A DNA stretch of 29,789 nt from Alectryocaccobium sp964389285 (GCA_964389285.1 CAYMCZ010000015.1:1-29789); one strand, 5' to 3'. Positions 1 to 8,132 are shown, counted from the stretch's first letter. The notes: generated from the sequence alone by a model not told the origin. Numbers and translations: made by a program.

Positions 1-55
1 GTAGAGCAGAGGACTGAAAATCCTCGTGTCTCTGGTTCGATTCCGGAACTGGGCA
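1..55 (+). tRNA. tRNA-Phe (GAA), 5' end cut off by window edge
   Basis: The anticodon stem-loop with GAA (GGACTGAAAATCC context), a T arm with the TTCGATT loop closed by TCTGG/CCGGA, and the 3' acceptor strand ACTGGGC plus discriminator A are visible. The 5' acceptor strand and most of the D arm lie outside the window. CCA is not encoded. Confidence 0.93.
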
Positions 56-113
56 CTTCTTTTTAGAAAAAGATTTTGAGACGAGGAACGCGCACGTTAC
101 TCGCGCACGAGAT

Positions 114-186
114 GGAGCATTAGCTCAGTTGGTAGAGCACTTGACTTTTAATCAAGTTGTCCGGGGTTCGAACCCCCGATGCTTCA
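114..186 (+). tRNA. tRNA-Lys (TTT)
   Basis: A complete 73-nt cloverleaf: acceptor GGAGCAT pairs with ATGCTTC, the D arm contains AGCTCAGTTGGTAGAGC, the anticodon loop is CTTTTAA with anticodon TTT, and the T arm is CGGGG-TTCGAAC-CCCCG. Discriminator A; CCA is not encoded. It lies 58 nt after tRNA-Phe and is probably processed from the same transcript. Confidence 0.97.
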
Positions 187-196
187 TGCTAAAAAA

Positions 197-232
197 GGCA
201 ATCATCTTTCGTGAGGATGATTGTCTTTTTTT
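197..232 (+). terminator. Rho-independent terminator of the tRNA transcript
   Basis: A 10-bp stem (GGCAATCATC / GATGATTGTC, one G-U pair) with a 9-nt loop is followed at once by a run of seven T. It lies just after tRNA-Lys. Confidence 0.9.
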
Positions 233-254
233 CGGAAGAGAAAAATGATTTTGC

Positions 255-283
255 TTGCACTATCACGAAAAAAAGATTATAAT
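255..283 (+). promoter_or_regulatory. sigma-A promoter for the DUF1858 gene
   Basis: -35 TTGCAC (255-260), 17-bp spacer, consensus -10 TATAAT (278-283). The open reading frame begins about 50 nt downstream of the expected start site. Confidence 0.8.
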
Positions 284-341
284 CTCTTTCACATGAAGAA
301 ACCTGACTTATATAACTAAACAGTATCGGAGGTATATATTA

Positions 342-542
342 ATGACAAAAATAACAAAAGATATGACTATCGGCAACCTTCTTCAGGTAGACAGAAATGT
401 TGCAGCTGTTCTTATGAGAGCAGGCATGCATTGTGTCGGATGTCCTTCGGCTCAGGCTGAGACTATTGAGGAAGCTGCCGTGGTTCACGGAATCAATGCC
501 GATGAGCTTGTAGCTCAGATAAATGATTTCTTAGGACGCTGA
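342..542 (+). CDS. DUF1858 small redox-disulfide protein
   Basis: A 66-residue protein matching the DUF1858 / hybrid-cluster-protein-associated redox disulfide family in length and pattern. It opens with a short helix-forming segment (MTKITKDMTIGNLL) and carries the family's GMHCVGCP motif, with two cysteines in a CxxC arrangement about residues 31-34 that could form a redox disulfide or bind metal. GGAGG lies a few bases upstream of ATG 342. The gene has its own promoter and terminator, so it is monocistronic. In other anaerobes the domain occurs alone or with redox or nitrosative-stress proteins; the partner here is not identifiable from neighbours. Family call is firm, function is not. Confidence 0.88.
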   Translation: MTKITKDMTIGNLLQVDRNVAAVLMRAGMHCVGCPSAQAETIEEAAVVHGINADELVAQINDFLGR

Positions 543-560
543 TCATTTAGCCCATCAAAA

Positions 561-599
561 GGGGTTGTCGCGGTTTTATAATGCGACGCCCCTTTTTTA
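561..599 (+). terminator. Terminator after the DUF1858 gene
   Basis: GGGG-TT-GTCGC pairs with GCGAC-G-CCCC around an 11-nt loop, followed by a T run (593-598). The hairpin ends just before the ribosome binding site of the next gene, which argues against a kinase start at 581 inside it. Confidence 0.85.
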
Positions 600-610
600 T
601 AGGAGAATAT

Positions 611-1450
611 ATGTCTTATAAAAAGGTTTTGACAATACAGGATATTTCCTGCGTCGGACAATGCTCTTTGACGGTGGCGCTTCCGATAATATCGGCATGC
701 GGCGTAGAAACCTGCATTCTTCCGTCGGCAGTGCTTTCCACACATACGGCTTTTCAGGATTTTACGTTCAGGGATCTTACTGATGATATGCCCCAAATAG
801 TACGCCACTGGGAAAAGGAAGGGATCAGATTCGATGCCGTATATTCGGGATATCTGGGGAGCAAACGCCAGATAGGCATGGTAAAGGAAATCATGCGGAC
901 CAGGGGAAAAGAAGGCACCGTATCAATAGTGGATCCCGCGATGGCGGACAACGGAAAACTTTATGTTTTATTTGACGGCGAATTTGTGGAAGCCATGAAA
1001 GACCTTGTTTTTTCGGCAGATTATATTTTGCCTAATATCACGGAAGCCTGCTTTCTTACGGATACGCCATACATAGAAAAGCCCGACAGGGATTATATTG
1101 ACGAATTGCTTCAAAAGCTTGAAAATGCCGGAGCGGCTAACATTGTCCTGACGGGGGTGAGCCTCAGAGAGGGTTTTACCGGGGTTGCGGTTTCCGCGGG
1201 AGGTATTCGCGGATATTATGAACACGAACGGATTCCGAAAGGCTCTCACGGAACGGGTGATGTGTATGCGTCCGCATTTACCGGAGCTCTTTTAAACGGT
1301 TTTGATCTTTATGATGCGGCAAAGCTGGCCGCCGACTATACTTTCAAATGCATAGAAAACACGTTCGGGGATCCCGAACACTGGTATGGAGTAAAATTCG
1401 AACCCCTGCTCGGCTGGCTGTGCGAAGCGGTTAAGACAAAAGGCTGTTGA
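611..1450 (+). CDS. pdxK: Pyridoxal/pyridoxamine kinase (PdxK/PdxY type)
   Basis: A 279-residue ribokinase-fold kinase expected to phosphorylate pyridoxal or pyridoxamine with ATP in the vitamin B6 salvage pathway, in the cytoplasm. The N-terminus (KVLTIQDISCVGQCSL) is the typical opening of clostridial pyridoxamine kinases, followed by the substrate-lid region (SAVLSTHT). The C-terminal GSHGTGD (about residues 211-217) is the anion-hole/catalytic motif, with Asp217 as the expected catalytic base. Start chosen at ATG 611, with AGGAG six bases upstream; an in-frame ATG at 581 lies within the preceding terminator and has no Shine-Dalgarno sequence. The stop codon overlaps the -35 of the next promoter. 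Exact vitamer preference cannot be read from sequence. Confidence 0.9.
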   Translation: MSYKKVLTIQDISCVGQCSLTVALPIISACGVETCILPSAVLSTHTAFQDFTFRDLTDDMPQIVRHWEKEGIRFDAVYSGYLGSKRQIGMVKEIMRTRGKEGTVSIVDPAMADNGKLYVLFDGEFVEAMKDLVFSADYILPNITEACFLTDTPYIEKPDRDYIDELLQKLENAGAANIVLTGVSLREGFTGVAVSAGGIRGYYEHERIPKGSHGTGDVYASAFTGALLNGFDLYDAAKLAADYTFKCIENTFGDPEHWYGVKFEPLLGWLCEAVKTKGC

Positions 1451-1475
1451 AGAAAGATTCGAAACACGTTATAAT
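1447..1475 (+). promoter_or_regulatory. sigma-A promoter for the SPFH-secA-prfB group
   Basis: -35 TTGAAG (1447-1452), 17-bp spacer, -10 TATAAT (1470-1475). The -35 box overlaps the stop codon of the kinase gene. An inverted repeat (ATAACA 1474-1479, TGTTAT 1488-1493) straddles the expected transcription start and could be an operator. Confidence 0.75.
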
Positions 1476-1542
1476 AACATTACGGTTTGTTATCAATCAT
1501 TCAGATTAAGTCCTTTTTAAAGGGAAGATAAGGAGAATAGTT

Positions 1543-2853
1543 ATGGGTCTTATTAAAGCGATTTTAGGCGCGGCAGGCGGCACACTGGCTGACCAGTGGA
1601 AAGAATTTTTTTACTGTGATTCTCTAGACAAGGAAACTCTGGTCGTAAAAGGCAAAAAACGTGCCGGGAGCAGGTCTTCAAATGTCCACGGTGATGACAA
1701 CATCATTTCCAACGGGAGCGGCATCGCCGTTGCCGACGGGCAGTGTATGATCATAGTGGAGCAGGGCAAGATAGTCGAAGTGTGCGCGGAGCCGGGAGAG
1801 TTTACTTACGATACGTCTTCCGAGCCGAGTCTGTTTACAGGCGGTCTCGGGCAGGGCATTATCAATACTTTCAAAACCATCGGAAAAAGATTTGCTTACG
1901 GCGGTGAAGCAGGAAAAGACCAGAGGGTTTACTATTTCAATATAAAAGAGCTGGTAGAAAACAAATTCGGGACGCCAAACCCTATCCCGTTCAGGGTGGT
2001 TGACAAAAACATCAACCTGGATATAGACGTGTCCGTAAGGTGCAGCGGCGTTTATTCTTATAAAATAGTAGATCCGCTTTTATTCTATACAAATGTATGC
2101 GGAAATGTTTCTGCGGCGTATAAGCGCTCCGAGCTCGAGGAACAGCTGAAAACAGAATTTATCAGCGCGCTCCAGCCGGCATTCGCAAAGCTTTCTTCTA
2201 TGGAAATCAGACCGAATGAGCTGCCGGCTCACGCGGAAGAGCTTTCCGACGCCATGAATGAGGCCCTTACCAAGAAATGGAGCGAGCTTAGGGGAATCGC
2301 GGTTGTTTCGATAGCCATGAATCCGATCACATTGTCCGAAGAAGACAGCGAGATCATCAAAAATGCCCAGAAGACGGCTATTTACAGAGATCCCACTATG
2401 GCGGCCGCAAATATCGCAGGTGCTCAGGCAGAGGCTATGAAAGCTGCGGCGACAAACCCCAACGGAGCCATGATGGGCTTTATGGGAATGGGAATGGCTC
2501 AGCAGGCCGGAGGAATGAATGTTCAGAACCTTTATGCCATGGGACAGCAGCAGACGGCGCAGGGCGCAGCGCCCGCTCAGGCGGCGGACGGCTGGAAATG
2601 TGACTGCGGAAGCGTAAATACCGGCAAATTCTGTACGGAATGCGGCAAATCAAAACCGGCTGATCCGGCTTCGTGGACATGCGAATGCGGTGCTGTAAAT
2701 ACCGGCAAGTTCTGCACGGAATGCGGAAAGCCGCGTCCCGCTGATCCTTCTTTTAAATGCAATAAATGCGGCTGGACGCCGGAAGATCCTGCCAATCTTC
2801 CGAAATTCTGTCCGCAGTGTGGTGATCCTTTTGATGAGGATGATCAGATCTGA
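1543..2853 (+). CDS. SPFH (stomatin/prohibitin-like) protein with three C-terminal zinc ribbons
   Basis: A 436-residue member of the COG4260 / YdjI-like family, often labelled 'virion core protein'. The N-terminal two-thirds form the SPFH region (short opening GLIKAILGAAGGTLADQWKEFF, then IIVEQGKI and VVDKNINLDIDVSVRCSGVY). A Gly/Met/Ala/Gln-rich linker leads to three treble-Cys units at about residues 350-372, 377-400 and 404-430; the first two are near duplicates (CxC...KFCTECGK) and the third is CxxC...FCPQCG. SPFH proteins scaffold membrane microdomains, and in this subfamily the ribbons probably bind zinc. No transmembrane helix is evident, so membrane contact would be peripheral. ATG 1543 has AAGGAG upstream. 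It lies 23 nt before secA, apparently in the same transcript. Confidence 0.88.
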   Translation: MGLIKAILGAAGGTLADQWKEFFYCDSLDKETLVVKGKKRAGSRSSNVHGDDNIISNGSGIAVADGQCMIIVEQGKIVEVCAEPGEFTYDTSSEPSLFTGGLGQGIINTFKTIGKRFAYGGEAGKDQRVYYFNIKELVENKFGTPNPIPFRVVDKNINLDIDVSVRCSGVYSYKIVDPLLFYTNVCGNVSAAYKRSELEEQLKTEFISALQPAFAKLSSMEIRPNELPAHAEELSDAMNEALTKKWSELRGIAVVSIAMNPITLSEEDSEIIKNAQKTAIYRDPTMAAANIAGAQAEAMKAAATNPNGAMMGFMGMGMAQQAGGMNVQNLYAMGQQQTAQGAAPAQAADGWKCDCGSVNTGKFCTECGKSKPADPASWTCECGAVNTGKFCTECGKPRPADPSFKCNKCGWTPEDPANLPKFCPQCGDPFDEDDQI

Positions 2854-2876
2854 TAGGAGGAAAATCCAATAACATA

Positions 2877-5444
2877 ATGAAACTTTCAGAAAAACTGTTT
2901 GGCACACACAGTGACAGGGAACTAAAAAGAATATATCCGCTGGCAGACAAAATCGAAGCGCTCAGGCCCGAAATGATGGCCATGACAGATGAGCAGCTCA
3001 GGGATAAAACAGTGGAATTTAAAAACCGTTATGCGGAAGGAGAGAGTCTCGACGATCTCCTTCCTGAAGCGTTTGCGGTAAACAGAGAAGCCGCGCGCCG
3101 CGTGCTCGGCATGGAGCATTACAGGGTTCAGCTTTTGGGCGGGATCATTCTGCATCAGGGGCGTATCGCCGAGATGAAGACCGGCGAAGGCAAAACGCTT
3201 GTTTCCACTCTTCCGGCTTACTTAAACGCCCTGACGGGCGAAGGCGTACACATAGTCACGGTAAACGACTATCTGGCAAACCGAGACAGGGACTGGATGG
3301 GCAAGGTTCATGAGTTTCTGGGACTCAGCGTAGGCGTTGTCTTAAATACCATGAAAAACGACGAGCGGCGGGAAGCTTATGCATGTGACATCACATATGT
3401 TACCAACAACGAAGTGGGCTTTGACTACTTAAGGGACAATATGGTCACATACAAAGAGCAGCTTGTTCAAAGAGACCTGGTTTATGCCATTGTCGATGAG
3501 GTGGACTCTGTTCTTATAGACGAGGCCAGGACTCCTCTCATCATTTCCGGACAGAGCGGAAAATCCACAAAACTCTATGAGCAGTGCAACTATCTGGCAA
3601 CGCTGCTTGAAAGGGGAGAAGCTTCGGGCGAAGTGACAAAGATGACGGCTATTATGGGCGAGGAAATCGTCGAGACGGGCGATTTTATCGTAAACGAAAA
3701 AGACAAGGTCGTTACGCTTACCGCCGAAGGCATAAAAAAAGTCGAAAAGTATTTTCATATCAACAATCTTTCTGATCCGGAGCATTTGGAAATCCAGCAC
3801 AATATTATTCTTGCCTTAAGAGCGCATAATCTCATGTTCAGGGATCAGGACTATGTCGTAAAAGAAGGAGAGATCCTGATCGTTGATGAATTTACGGGTC
3901 GTATTATGCCCGGGCGAAGATATTCCGACGGACTTCATCAGGCGATTGAGGCCAAAGAAAACGCAGATGTGCGTCGTGAGAGCAAAACGCTGGCCACAAT
4001 TACGTTTCAGAATTATTTTAATAAATACAAAAAGCTCTGCGGCATGACAGGTACCGCACAAACGGAGGAGCAGGAATTCCGTGATATCTACGGGATGGAT
4101 GTTGTGGTAATCCCTACGAACGTACCCGTCATCCGAAAAGACTTCAATGACGCGGTATATATGAGCAAAGAAGAAAAGTTCAAGGCCGTAGTCAGAGAGA
4201 TCAAAGAGGCATATCAGAAGAGACAGCCGGTACTCGTGGGTACCATCACCATCGAGACCTCCGAGCTCCTTAGCAATATGCTCAAAAAACAGGGCGTACC
4301 GCATCAGGTGCTGAATGCCAAATTCCATGAAAAAGAGGCGGAGATCGTATCTCACGCCGGGGAAGCCGGCACAATCACCATCGCCACCAACATGGCCGGT
4401 CGAGGTACTGATATCAAGCTTGACGAAGAAGCCGTATCTCTCGGCGGACTTAAGATCATCGGCACGGAAAGGCATGAGTCAAGGCGTATCGACAATCAGC
4501 TCCGGGGACGTGCGGGCAGACAGGGAGATCCCGGTGAGTCCAGATTCTTTATCTCGCTTGAAGACGATCTCATGAGACTTTTCGGATCGGAAAAACTCAT
4601 GGGCGTTTTTAAGACTCTCGGAGTTAAGCCCGACGAACAGATAGAGCACAAAATGCTTTCCTCCGCGATTGAAAGAGCCCAGGAAAAAATCGAGACGAAC
4701 AACTACGGTATCCGTAAAAACCTGCTGGATTATGATATCGTCAACAACGAACAAAGAGAAATCATTTATGAGGAGAGGCGTCATGTCCTTGACGGCGACG
4801 ACATGCATGACGTTATTCTCAAGATGAATGATGATACCATAGATGAATATGTTGACATGTGCATCACGGATGACTCGCAGGACAGAAAGGCCGATTTTGC
4901 CGAGCTGCACAGGATTATCGGTTCGCTGATCCCGTTTAAGAGCTTTAACTACGAAGAATTAAAGGGTTTTTCGAGAGACGAGCTCAAAGACAGACTTAAA
5001 GAGGATTCACATAATCTTTACAAAGAAAAAGAGCAGGAATTCCCGTCTCCCGAGAAGATGAGAGAGCTTGAAAGGGTTGTTCTTCTTAAGGTTATCGACA
5101 GAAAATGGATGGATCACATCGATGATATGCAGCAGCTTCGCGAAGGTATCGGACTTCAGGCATACGGGCAGAGAGATCCGAGGATCGAATATAAGATGCA
5201 GGCCTACGAGATGTTCAATGAAATGACGGACAGCATCCGCCACGAAACGGTCAGGCTGATGCATCACATCAGGATTCAGGAAAGCGTCGAAAGAGAGCCG
5301 GTCGCAAAAGTTACCGGAACCAACAGAGACGACTCCGGTCCAAGGAAGCCTCAGCAAAGAGCAGAAAAAAAGGTATATCCGAACGATCCGTGTCCCTGCG
5401 GCAGCGGCAAAAAATACAAGCAGTGCTGCGGCAGAAAGAATTAA
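2877..5444 (+). CDS. secA: Preprotein translocase ATPase SecA
   Basis: An 855-residue SecA, of usual length, driving post-translational protein export through SecYEG. The N-terminus (KLFGTHSDRELKRI) fits SecA exactly. Walker A is MKTGEGKT (about residues 99-106), the DEAD-like box lies in VDEVDSVLIDEARTP (about 210-220), and the second helicase lobe has TNMAGRGTDIKL (about 502) and RGRAGRQGDPGESRFF. The C-terminus ends in the zinc-binding CPCGSGKKYKQCCG tail, which contacts SecB or ribosomes and lipids in other species. AGGAGG (2855-2860) lies 16 nt from ATG 2877, an unusually long gap with no better start between them. prfB follows 21 nt later, the usual Firmicutes order. Confidence 0.98.
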   Translation: MKLSEKLFGTHSDRELKRIYPLADKIEALRPEMMAMTDEQLRDKTVEFKNRYAEGESLDDLLPEAFAVNREAARRVLGMEHYRVQLLGGIILHQGRIAEMKTGEGKTLVSTLPAYLNALTGEGVHIVTVNDYLANRDRDWMGKVHEFLGLSVGVVLNTMKNDERREAYACDITYVTNNEVGFDYLRDNMVTYKEQLVQRDLVYAIVDEVDSVLIDEARTPLIISGQSGKSTKLYEQCNYLATLLERGEASGEVTKMTAIMGEEIVETGDFIVNEKDKVVTLTAEGIKKVEKYFHINNLSDPEHLEIQHNIILALRAHNLMFRDQDYVVKEGEILIVDEFTGRIMPGRRYSDGLHQAIEAKENADVRRESKTLATITFQNYFNKYKKLCGMTGTAQTEEQEFRDIYGMDVVVIPTNVPVIRKDFNDAVYMSKEEKFKAVVREIKEAYQKRQPVLVGTITIETSELLSNMLKKQGVPHQVLNAKFHEKEAEIVSHAGEAGTITIATNMAGRGTDIKLDEEAVSLGGLKIIGTERHESRRIDNQLRGRAGRQGDPGESRFFISLEDDLMRLFGSEKLMGVFKTLGVKPDEQIEHKMLSSAIERAQEKIETNNYGIRKNLLDYDIVNNEQREIIYEERRHVLDGDDMHDVILKMNDDTIDEYVDMCITDDSQDRKADFAELHRIIGSLIPFKSFNYEELKGFSRDELKDRLKEDSHNLYKEKEQEFPSPEKMRELERVVLLKVIDRKWMDHIDDMQQLREGIGLQAYGQRDPRIEYKMQAYEMFNEMTDSIRHETVRLMHHIRIQESVEREPVAKVTGTNRDDSGPRKPQQRAEKKVYPNDPCPCGSGKKYKQCCGRKN

Positions 5445-5465
5445 TGTTTCAAAAGAGGTTTTGTT

Positions 5466-6575
5466 ATGGTTGAACTTGATCAGTTCAAGGCGGAATTAAA
5501 TACTTGGGAAGAACCGCTGTCGGAGGTCAGAGATTCGCTGAATCTGGACGCAAAAGAGCAGCGTATCGAAGAACTTGAGCGCAAAATGGAAGAACCCGAT
5601 TTCTGGGATGTTCCGGAAAAAGCCCAGGAAATGATGAAAGAGCTGGGCAGCCTTAAAGAAGACAGGGATGTTTTCAACAAGCTCATTGCCGAAAAAGAAG
5701 ACATGGAAACCCTTATTGAAATGGGTTATGAGGAAAATGACGCTTCGCTTATTCCCGAAATTCGGGATATGATGGAATCATTTAAAGCGGATTTTGAAAT
5801 GATCCGCATTAAAACCCTGCTTTCCGGCGAATACGATAAAAACAGCGCAATAGTCAAACTGAACGCGGGAGCGGGGGGCACGGAGGCCATGGACTGGTGC
5901 GCCATGCTTTACCGAATGTATACGAGATGGGCTGAAAAGAAAGGATATTCGCTTGAGGAGATAGATTATCTGGAGGGAGATGAGGCCGGAATCAAATCCG
6001 TAACCTTTCAGGTCAATGGCATGAACGCCTACGGATATCTGAAATCCGAAAAGGGCGTTCACCGGCTTGTCCGCATTTCCCCTTTTAATGCCAACGGCAA
6101 ACGCCAGACCTCTTTCGTATCATGCGACGTCATGCCGGATATAGAAGACGATATCGACATCGAAATAAAAGATGAAGATATCCGTGTGGATACATACCGT
6201 TCGAGCGGTGCCGGCGGACAGCATATCAACAAAACCTCATCGGCTATCCGCATAACTCATTTTCCTACCGGTATAGTCGTTACATGTCAGAACGAACGTT
6301 CTCAGCATATGAACAGGGACAAGGCCATGCAGATGCTGAAAGCCAAGCTCTATATGCTGGCGCAGGAGGAACAGGCAGCCAAGCTGTCCGGCATAAGAGG
6401 AGAGGTAACGGATATTGCCTGGGGCAACCAGATCCGCTCATATGTTATGCAGCCTTATACCATGGTCAAGGATCACAGGACAGAAGAAGAGCGGGGGCAG
6501 GTAAACGCCGTTCTGGACGGCGATATCGACCCCTTTATAAATGCGTATCTCAAATGGATCGCTTTAAAGAAATAA
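5466..6575 (+). CDS. prfB: Peptide chain release factor 2, encoded without frameshift
   Basis: A 369-residue class I release factor that recognises UGA and UAA and triggers peptidyl-tRNA hydrolysis. The stop-recognition tripeptide SPF lies at residues 205-207 and the catalytic GGQ at 250-252, the same numbers as in E. coli RF2. The coiled-coil domain 1 is N-terminal (about 1-110). ATG 5466 follows AGAGG. Many RF2 genes contain an in-frame UGA near codon 26 that needs +1 frameshifting; here codons 24-28 read Ser-Leu-Asn-Leu-Asp in one frame, so that autoregulation is absent. It lies directly behind secA and is probably co-transcribed. Confidence 0.97.
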   Translation: MVELDQFKAELNTWEEPLSEVRDSLNLDAKEQRIEELERKMEEPDFWDVPEKAQEMMKELGSLKEDRDVFNKLIAEKEDMETLIEMGYEENDASLIPEIRDMMESFKADFEMIRIKTLLSGEYDKNSAIVKLNAGAGGTEAMDWCAMLYRMYTRWAEKKGYSLEEIDYLEGDEAGIKSVTFQVNGMNAYGYLKSEKGVHRLVRISPFNANGKRQTSFVSCDVMPDIEDDIDIEIKDEDIRVDTYRSSGAGGQHINKTSSAIRITHFPTGIVVTCQNERSQHMNRDKAMQMLKAKLYMLAQEEQAAKLSGIRGEVTDIAWGNQIRSYVMQPYTMVKDHRTEEERGQVNAVLDGDIDPFINAYLKWIALKK

Positions 6576-6603
6576 TATTATTTTGTGATTTTTACCAAAT
6601 TTC

Positions 6604-6631
6604 AGCACAAACATTTCACAAAATCTTTACA
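6604..6631 (-). promoter_or_regulatory. Candidate WalR-like operator upstream of the NlpC/P60 gene
   Basis: Three half-sites of the form TTNACA-like (AGCACA 6604-6609, TTCACA 6615-6620, TTTACA 6626-6631) recur at exactly 11-bp spacing, ending 9 bp before the -35 box. On the minus strand the last two read TGTAAA-N5-TGTGAA, close to the WalR consensus TGTWAH-N5-TGTWAH with one mismatch. WalR controls cwlO-type hydrolases in Bacillus. Assignment is inference. Confidence 0.45.
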
Positions 6632-6640
6632 AAAAGACGG

Positions 6641-6669
6641 TTGTCAATGCTAATGACCTGTGCTAAAAT
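6641..6669 (+). promoter_or_regulatory. sigma-A promoter for the NlpC/P60 hydrolase gene
   Basis: -35 TTGTCA (6641-6646), 17-bp spacer, -10 TAAAAT (6664-6669). The 5' leader of about 90 nt contains a hairpin (GCGAATGC / GCATTCGT, 6699-6720, 6-nt loop) without an adjacent T run, so it more likely stabilises mRNA than terminates it. Confidence 0.75.
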
Positions 6670-6762
6670 GTGTTAAGAATTTATTACATTAATATTTCGC
6701 GAATGCAAACAAGCATTCGTGGTTTTGTCTTAATAAGCAATCATAAAACGGAGATGATAATA

Positions 6763-8082
6763 ATGCACAGAAAGAAGCTTACAGCTATTGTACTGACTGC
6801 GGTTCTGGCTTTCGGAAGTTTCGCTACGGTATCCGCATCCACTATAGATGAACTTAAGCAGCAGCAGGCTGAAACAGAGGCAGACCTTTCACAGGTCAAC
6901 AGCAACATCGACTCAATCGAAGAAGAAAAAGCCATACTCATGCAGGACATGGACGAAAAAAGCTCCGAGCTTGTCATGACTATAGCTTCAATAGATTCCC
7001 TCAACTATCAGATCAACCAGAAAAATGCCGAGATCGTTCAGACTCAGGCAGAGCTGGGCGTGGCAGAGGAAAGAAAAGCCGTTGAGTATGAAGCCATGAA
7101 AAAGAGGATACAATACCTCTACGAAAACGGCGGAAACGCGGGCTGGGCCACATTTCTTCTGGAAGAACAGGATATAACCGAACTGCTGAATCAGGTAGAA
7201 TACACCCAGCAGATGTATGACTACGACAGACAGTGCCTCGAAGAATACGCGGCTACGGTACAGGAGGTTACAAACCTTAAAGCCCTCCAGGAACAGGAGC
7301 AGGCCGAGCTCTTATCCATGAAAAACGAGCAGGAGATGAACCAGCAAAATCTGGAAAACATGCTTGCCGAAATGCAGATCACATCAGATAATTATGATCA
7401 GCAGCTTGCGGCGGCACAGAGCCTTGCGGATCAGTACCGTCAGCTTATTGCGGACCAGAACGAACAGATGGCTATTCTCATAGAGCAGCAGAGACGCGAA
7501 GCAGAAGCGGCAGCGGCGGCACAGGCGGCAGCTGAAGCGGCTGCGGCACAGGCAGCGGCAGCAGCGGCGGCAGCGGATCAGGATGCGGCGGCACAGGCAG
7601 CAGCGGCACAGGCAGCGGCAGAAGCGGCAGCAGCTCAGGCTCAGGCGGCCGGAGTTGACTACAGTGCCGGCTCGGATTACAGCGGATACTCGGGCGGTTC
7701 CTCAGAGTCGTCATACTCGGCTCCTTCAAGCAGCGGCTCGGGACAGGCCATAGTTGATTACGCACTTCAGTTTGTGGGATGCCCTTACGTATGGGGCGGA
7801 AACAGCCTCACAAACGGGACAGACTGCTCTGGCTTCGTACACCTGATTTATGCTTCATTCGGATACAGCGTACCCAGATCTTCGGCGGCAATGCCCGGCG
7901 CAGGTTACGGCGTTTCGTATTCGGAAGCTCAGCCGGGCGATATCATCTGCTACAGCGGCCACTGCGCACTGTATCTCGGCGGCGGTGCTATCGTACATGC
8001 CAGCGACGAAAGGACAGGCATCAAGATCAGCTACAACGCAGCATACAGACCGATTATAGCGGTAAGGCGTGTAGTCAGATAA
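6763..8082 (+). CDS. Secreted NlpC/P60 peptidoglycan endopeptidase (PcsB/CwlO-like)
   Basis: A 439-residue exported cell-wall hydrolase. A signal peptide (MHRKKLTAIVLTAVLAFG..., likely cut after VSAS near residue 24) is followed by a long coiled coil (about 28-245, rich in Glu/Gln/Leu). Then come an Ala/Gln/Glu linker (about 243-297), a Ser/Gly/Tyr stretch, and a C-terminal NlpC/P60 domain (about 325-439). The catalytic triad is visible as Cys355 (GTDCSGF), His400 (SGHCALY) and His412 (IVHAS). The architecture matches PcsB/CwlO D,L-endopeptidases, which cleave stem peptides during growth or division and are often held inactive by the coiled coil until FtsEX acts. ATG 6763 is preferred over upstream starts because it has GGAG nine bases away and begins the signal peptide. 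FtsEX is not in this window. Confidence 0.93.
   Translation: MHRKKLTAIVLTAVLAFGSFATVSASTIDELKQQQAETEADLSQVNSNIDSIEEEKAILMQDMDEKSSELVMTIASIDSLNYQINQKNAEIVQTQAELGVAEERKAVEYEAMKKRIQYLYENGGNAGWATFLLEEQDITELLNQVEYTQQMYDYDRQCLEEYAATVQEVTNLKALQEQEQAELLSMKNEQEMNQQNLENMLAEMQITSDNYDQQLAAAQSLADQYRQLIADQNEQMAILIEQQRREAEAAAAAQAAAEAAAAQAAAAAAAADQDAAAQAAAAQAAAEAAAAQAQAAGVDYSAGSDYSGYSGGSSESSYSAPSSSGSGQAIVDYALQFVGCPYVWGGNSLTNGTDCSGFVHLIYASFGYSVPRSSAAMPGAGYGVSYSEAQPGDIICYSGHCALYLGGGAIVHASDERTGIKISYNAAYRPIIAVRRVVR
7489..7651 (+). repeat. GCN-codon (Ala-rich) low-complexity repeat inside the NlpC/P60 gene
   Basis: About 54 codons are nearly all Ala with interspersed Gln and Glu, built on DNA from repeated GCGGCA/GCAGCG units and the recurring block GCGGCACAGGCAGC. 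The tract forms the flexible linker between coiled coil and catalytic domain and is prone to replication slippage. Confidence 0.85.
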
Positions 8083-8100
8083 TTTTCAAAACATACAAAG

Positions 8101-8132
8101 AGAACCTTGTTAAAGCGGCAGGGTTCTTTTCT
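8101..8132 (+). terminator. Probable (leaky) terminator after the NlpC/P60 gene
   Basis: AGAACCT pairs with GGGTTCT (one G-T pair) around a 13-nt loop and is followed by TTTCTT. It is a weak hairpin, and no clear promoter lies between it and the next gene, so some read-through is likely. Confidence 0.55.

Noticed and set aside
3816..4910. Long minus-strand frames (3816-4475 and 4479-4910) opposite secA
   Set aside because: They are mirror frames of a highly conserved secA, have no Shine-Dalgarno sequence or promoter, and their translations show no recognisable family.
6284..6676. + strand frame overlapping the prfB end
   Set aside because: It lies in another frame of prfB's conserved C-terminus, then runs into the promoter of the next gene; no ribosome binding site.
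7478..7765. Pro/Leu-rich minus-strand frame
   Set aside because: It is the complement of the alanine linker codons; composition is fully explained by that repeat.
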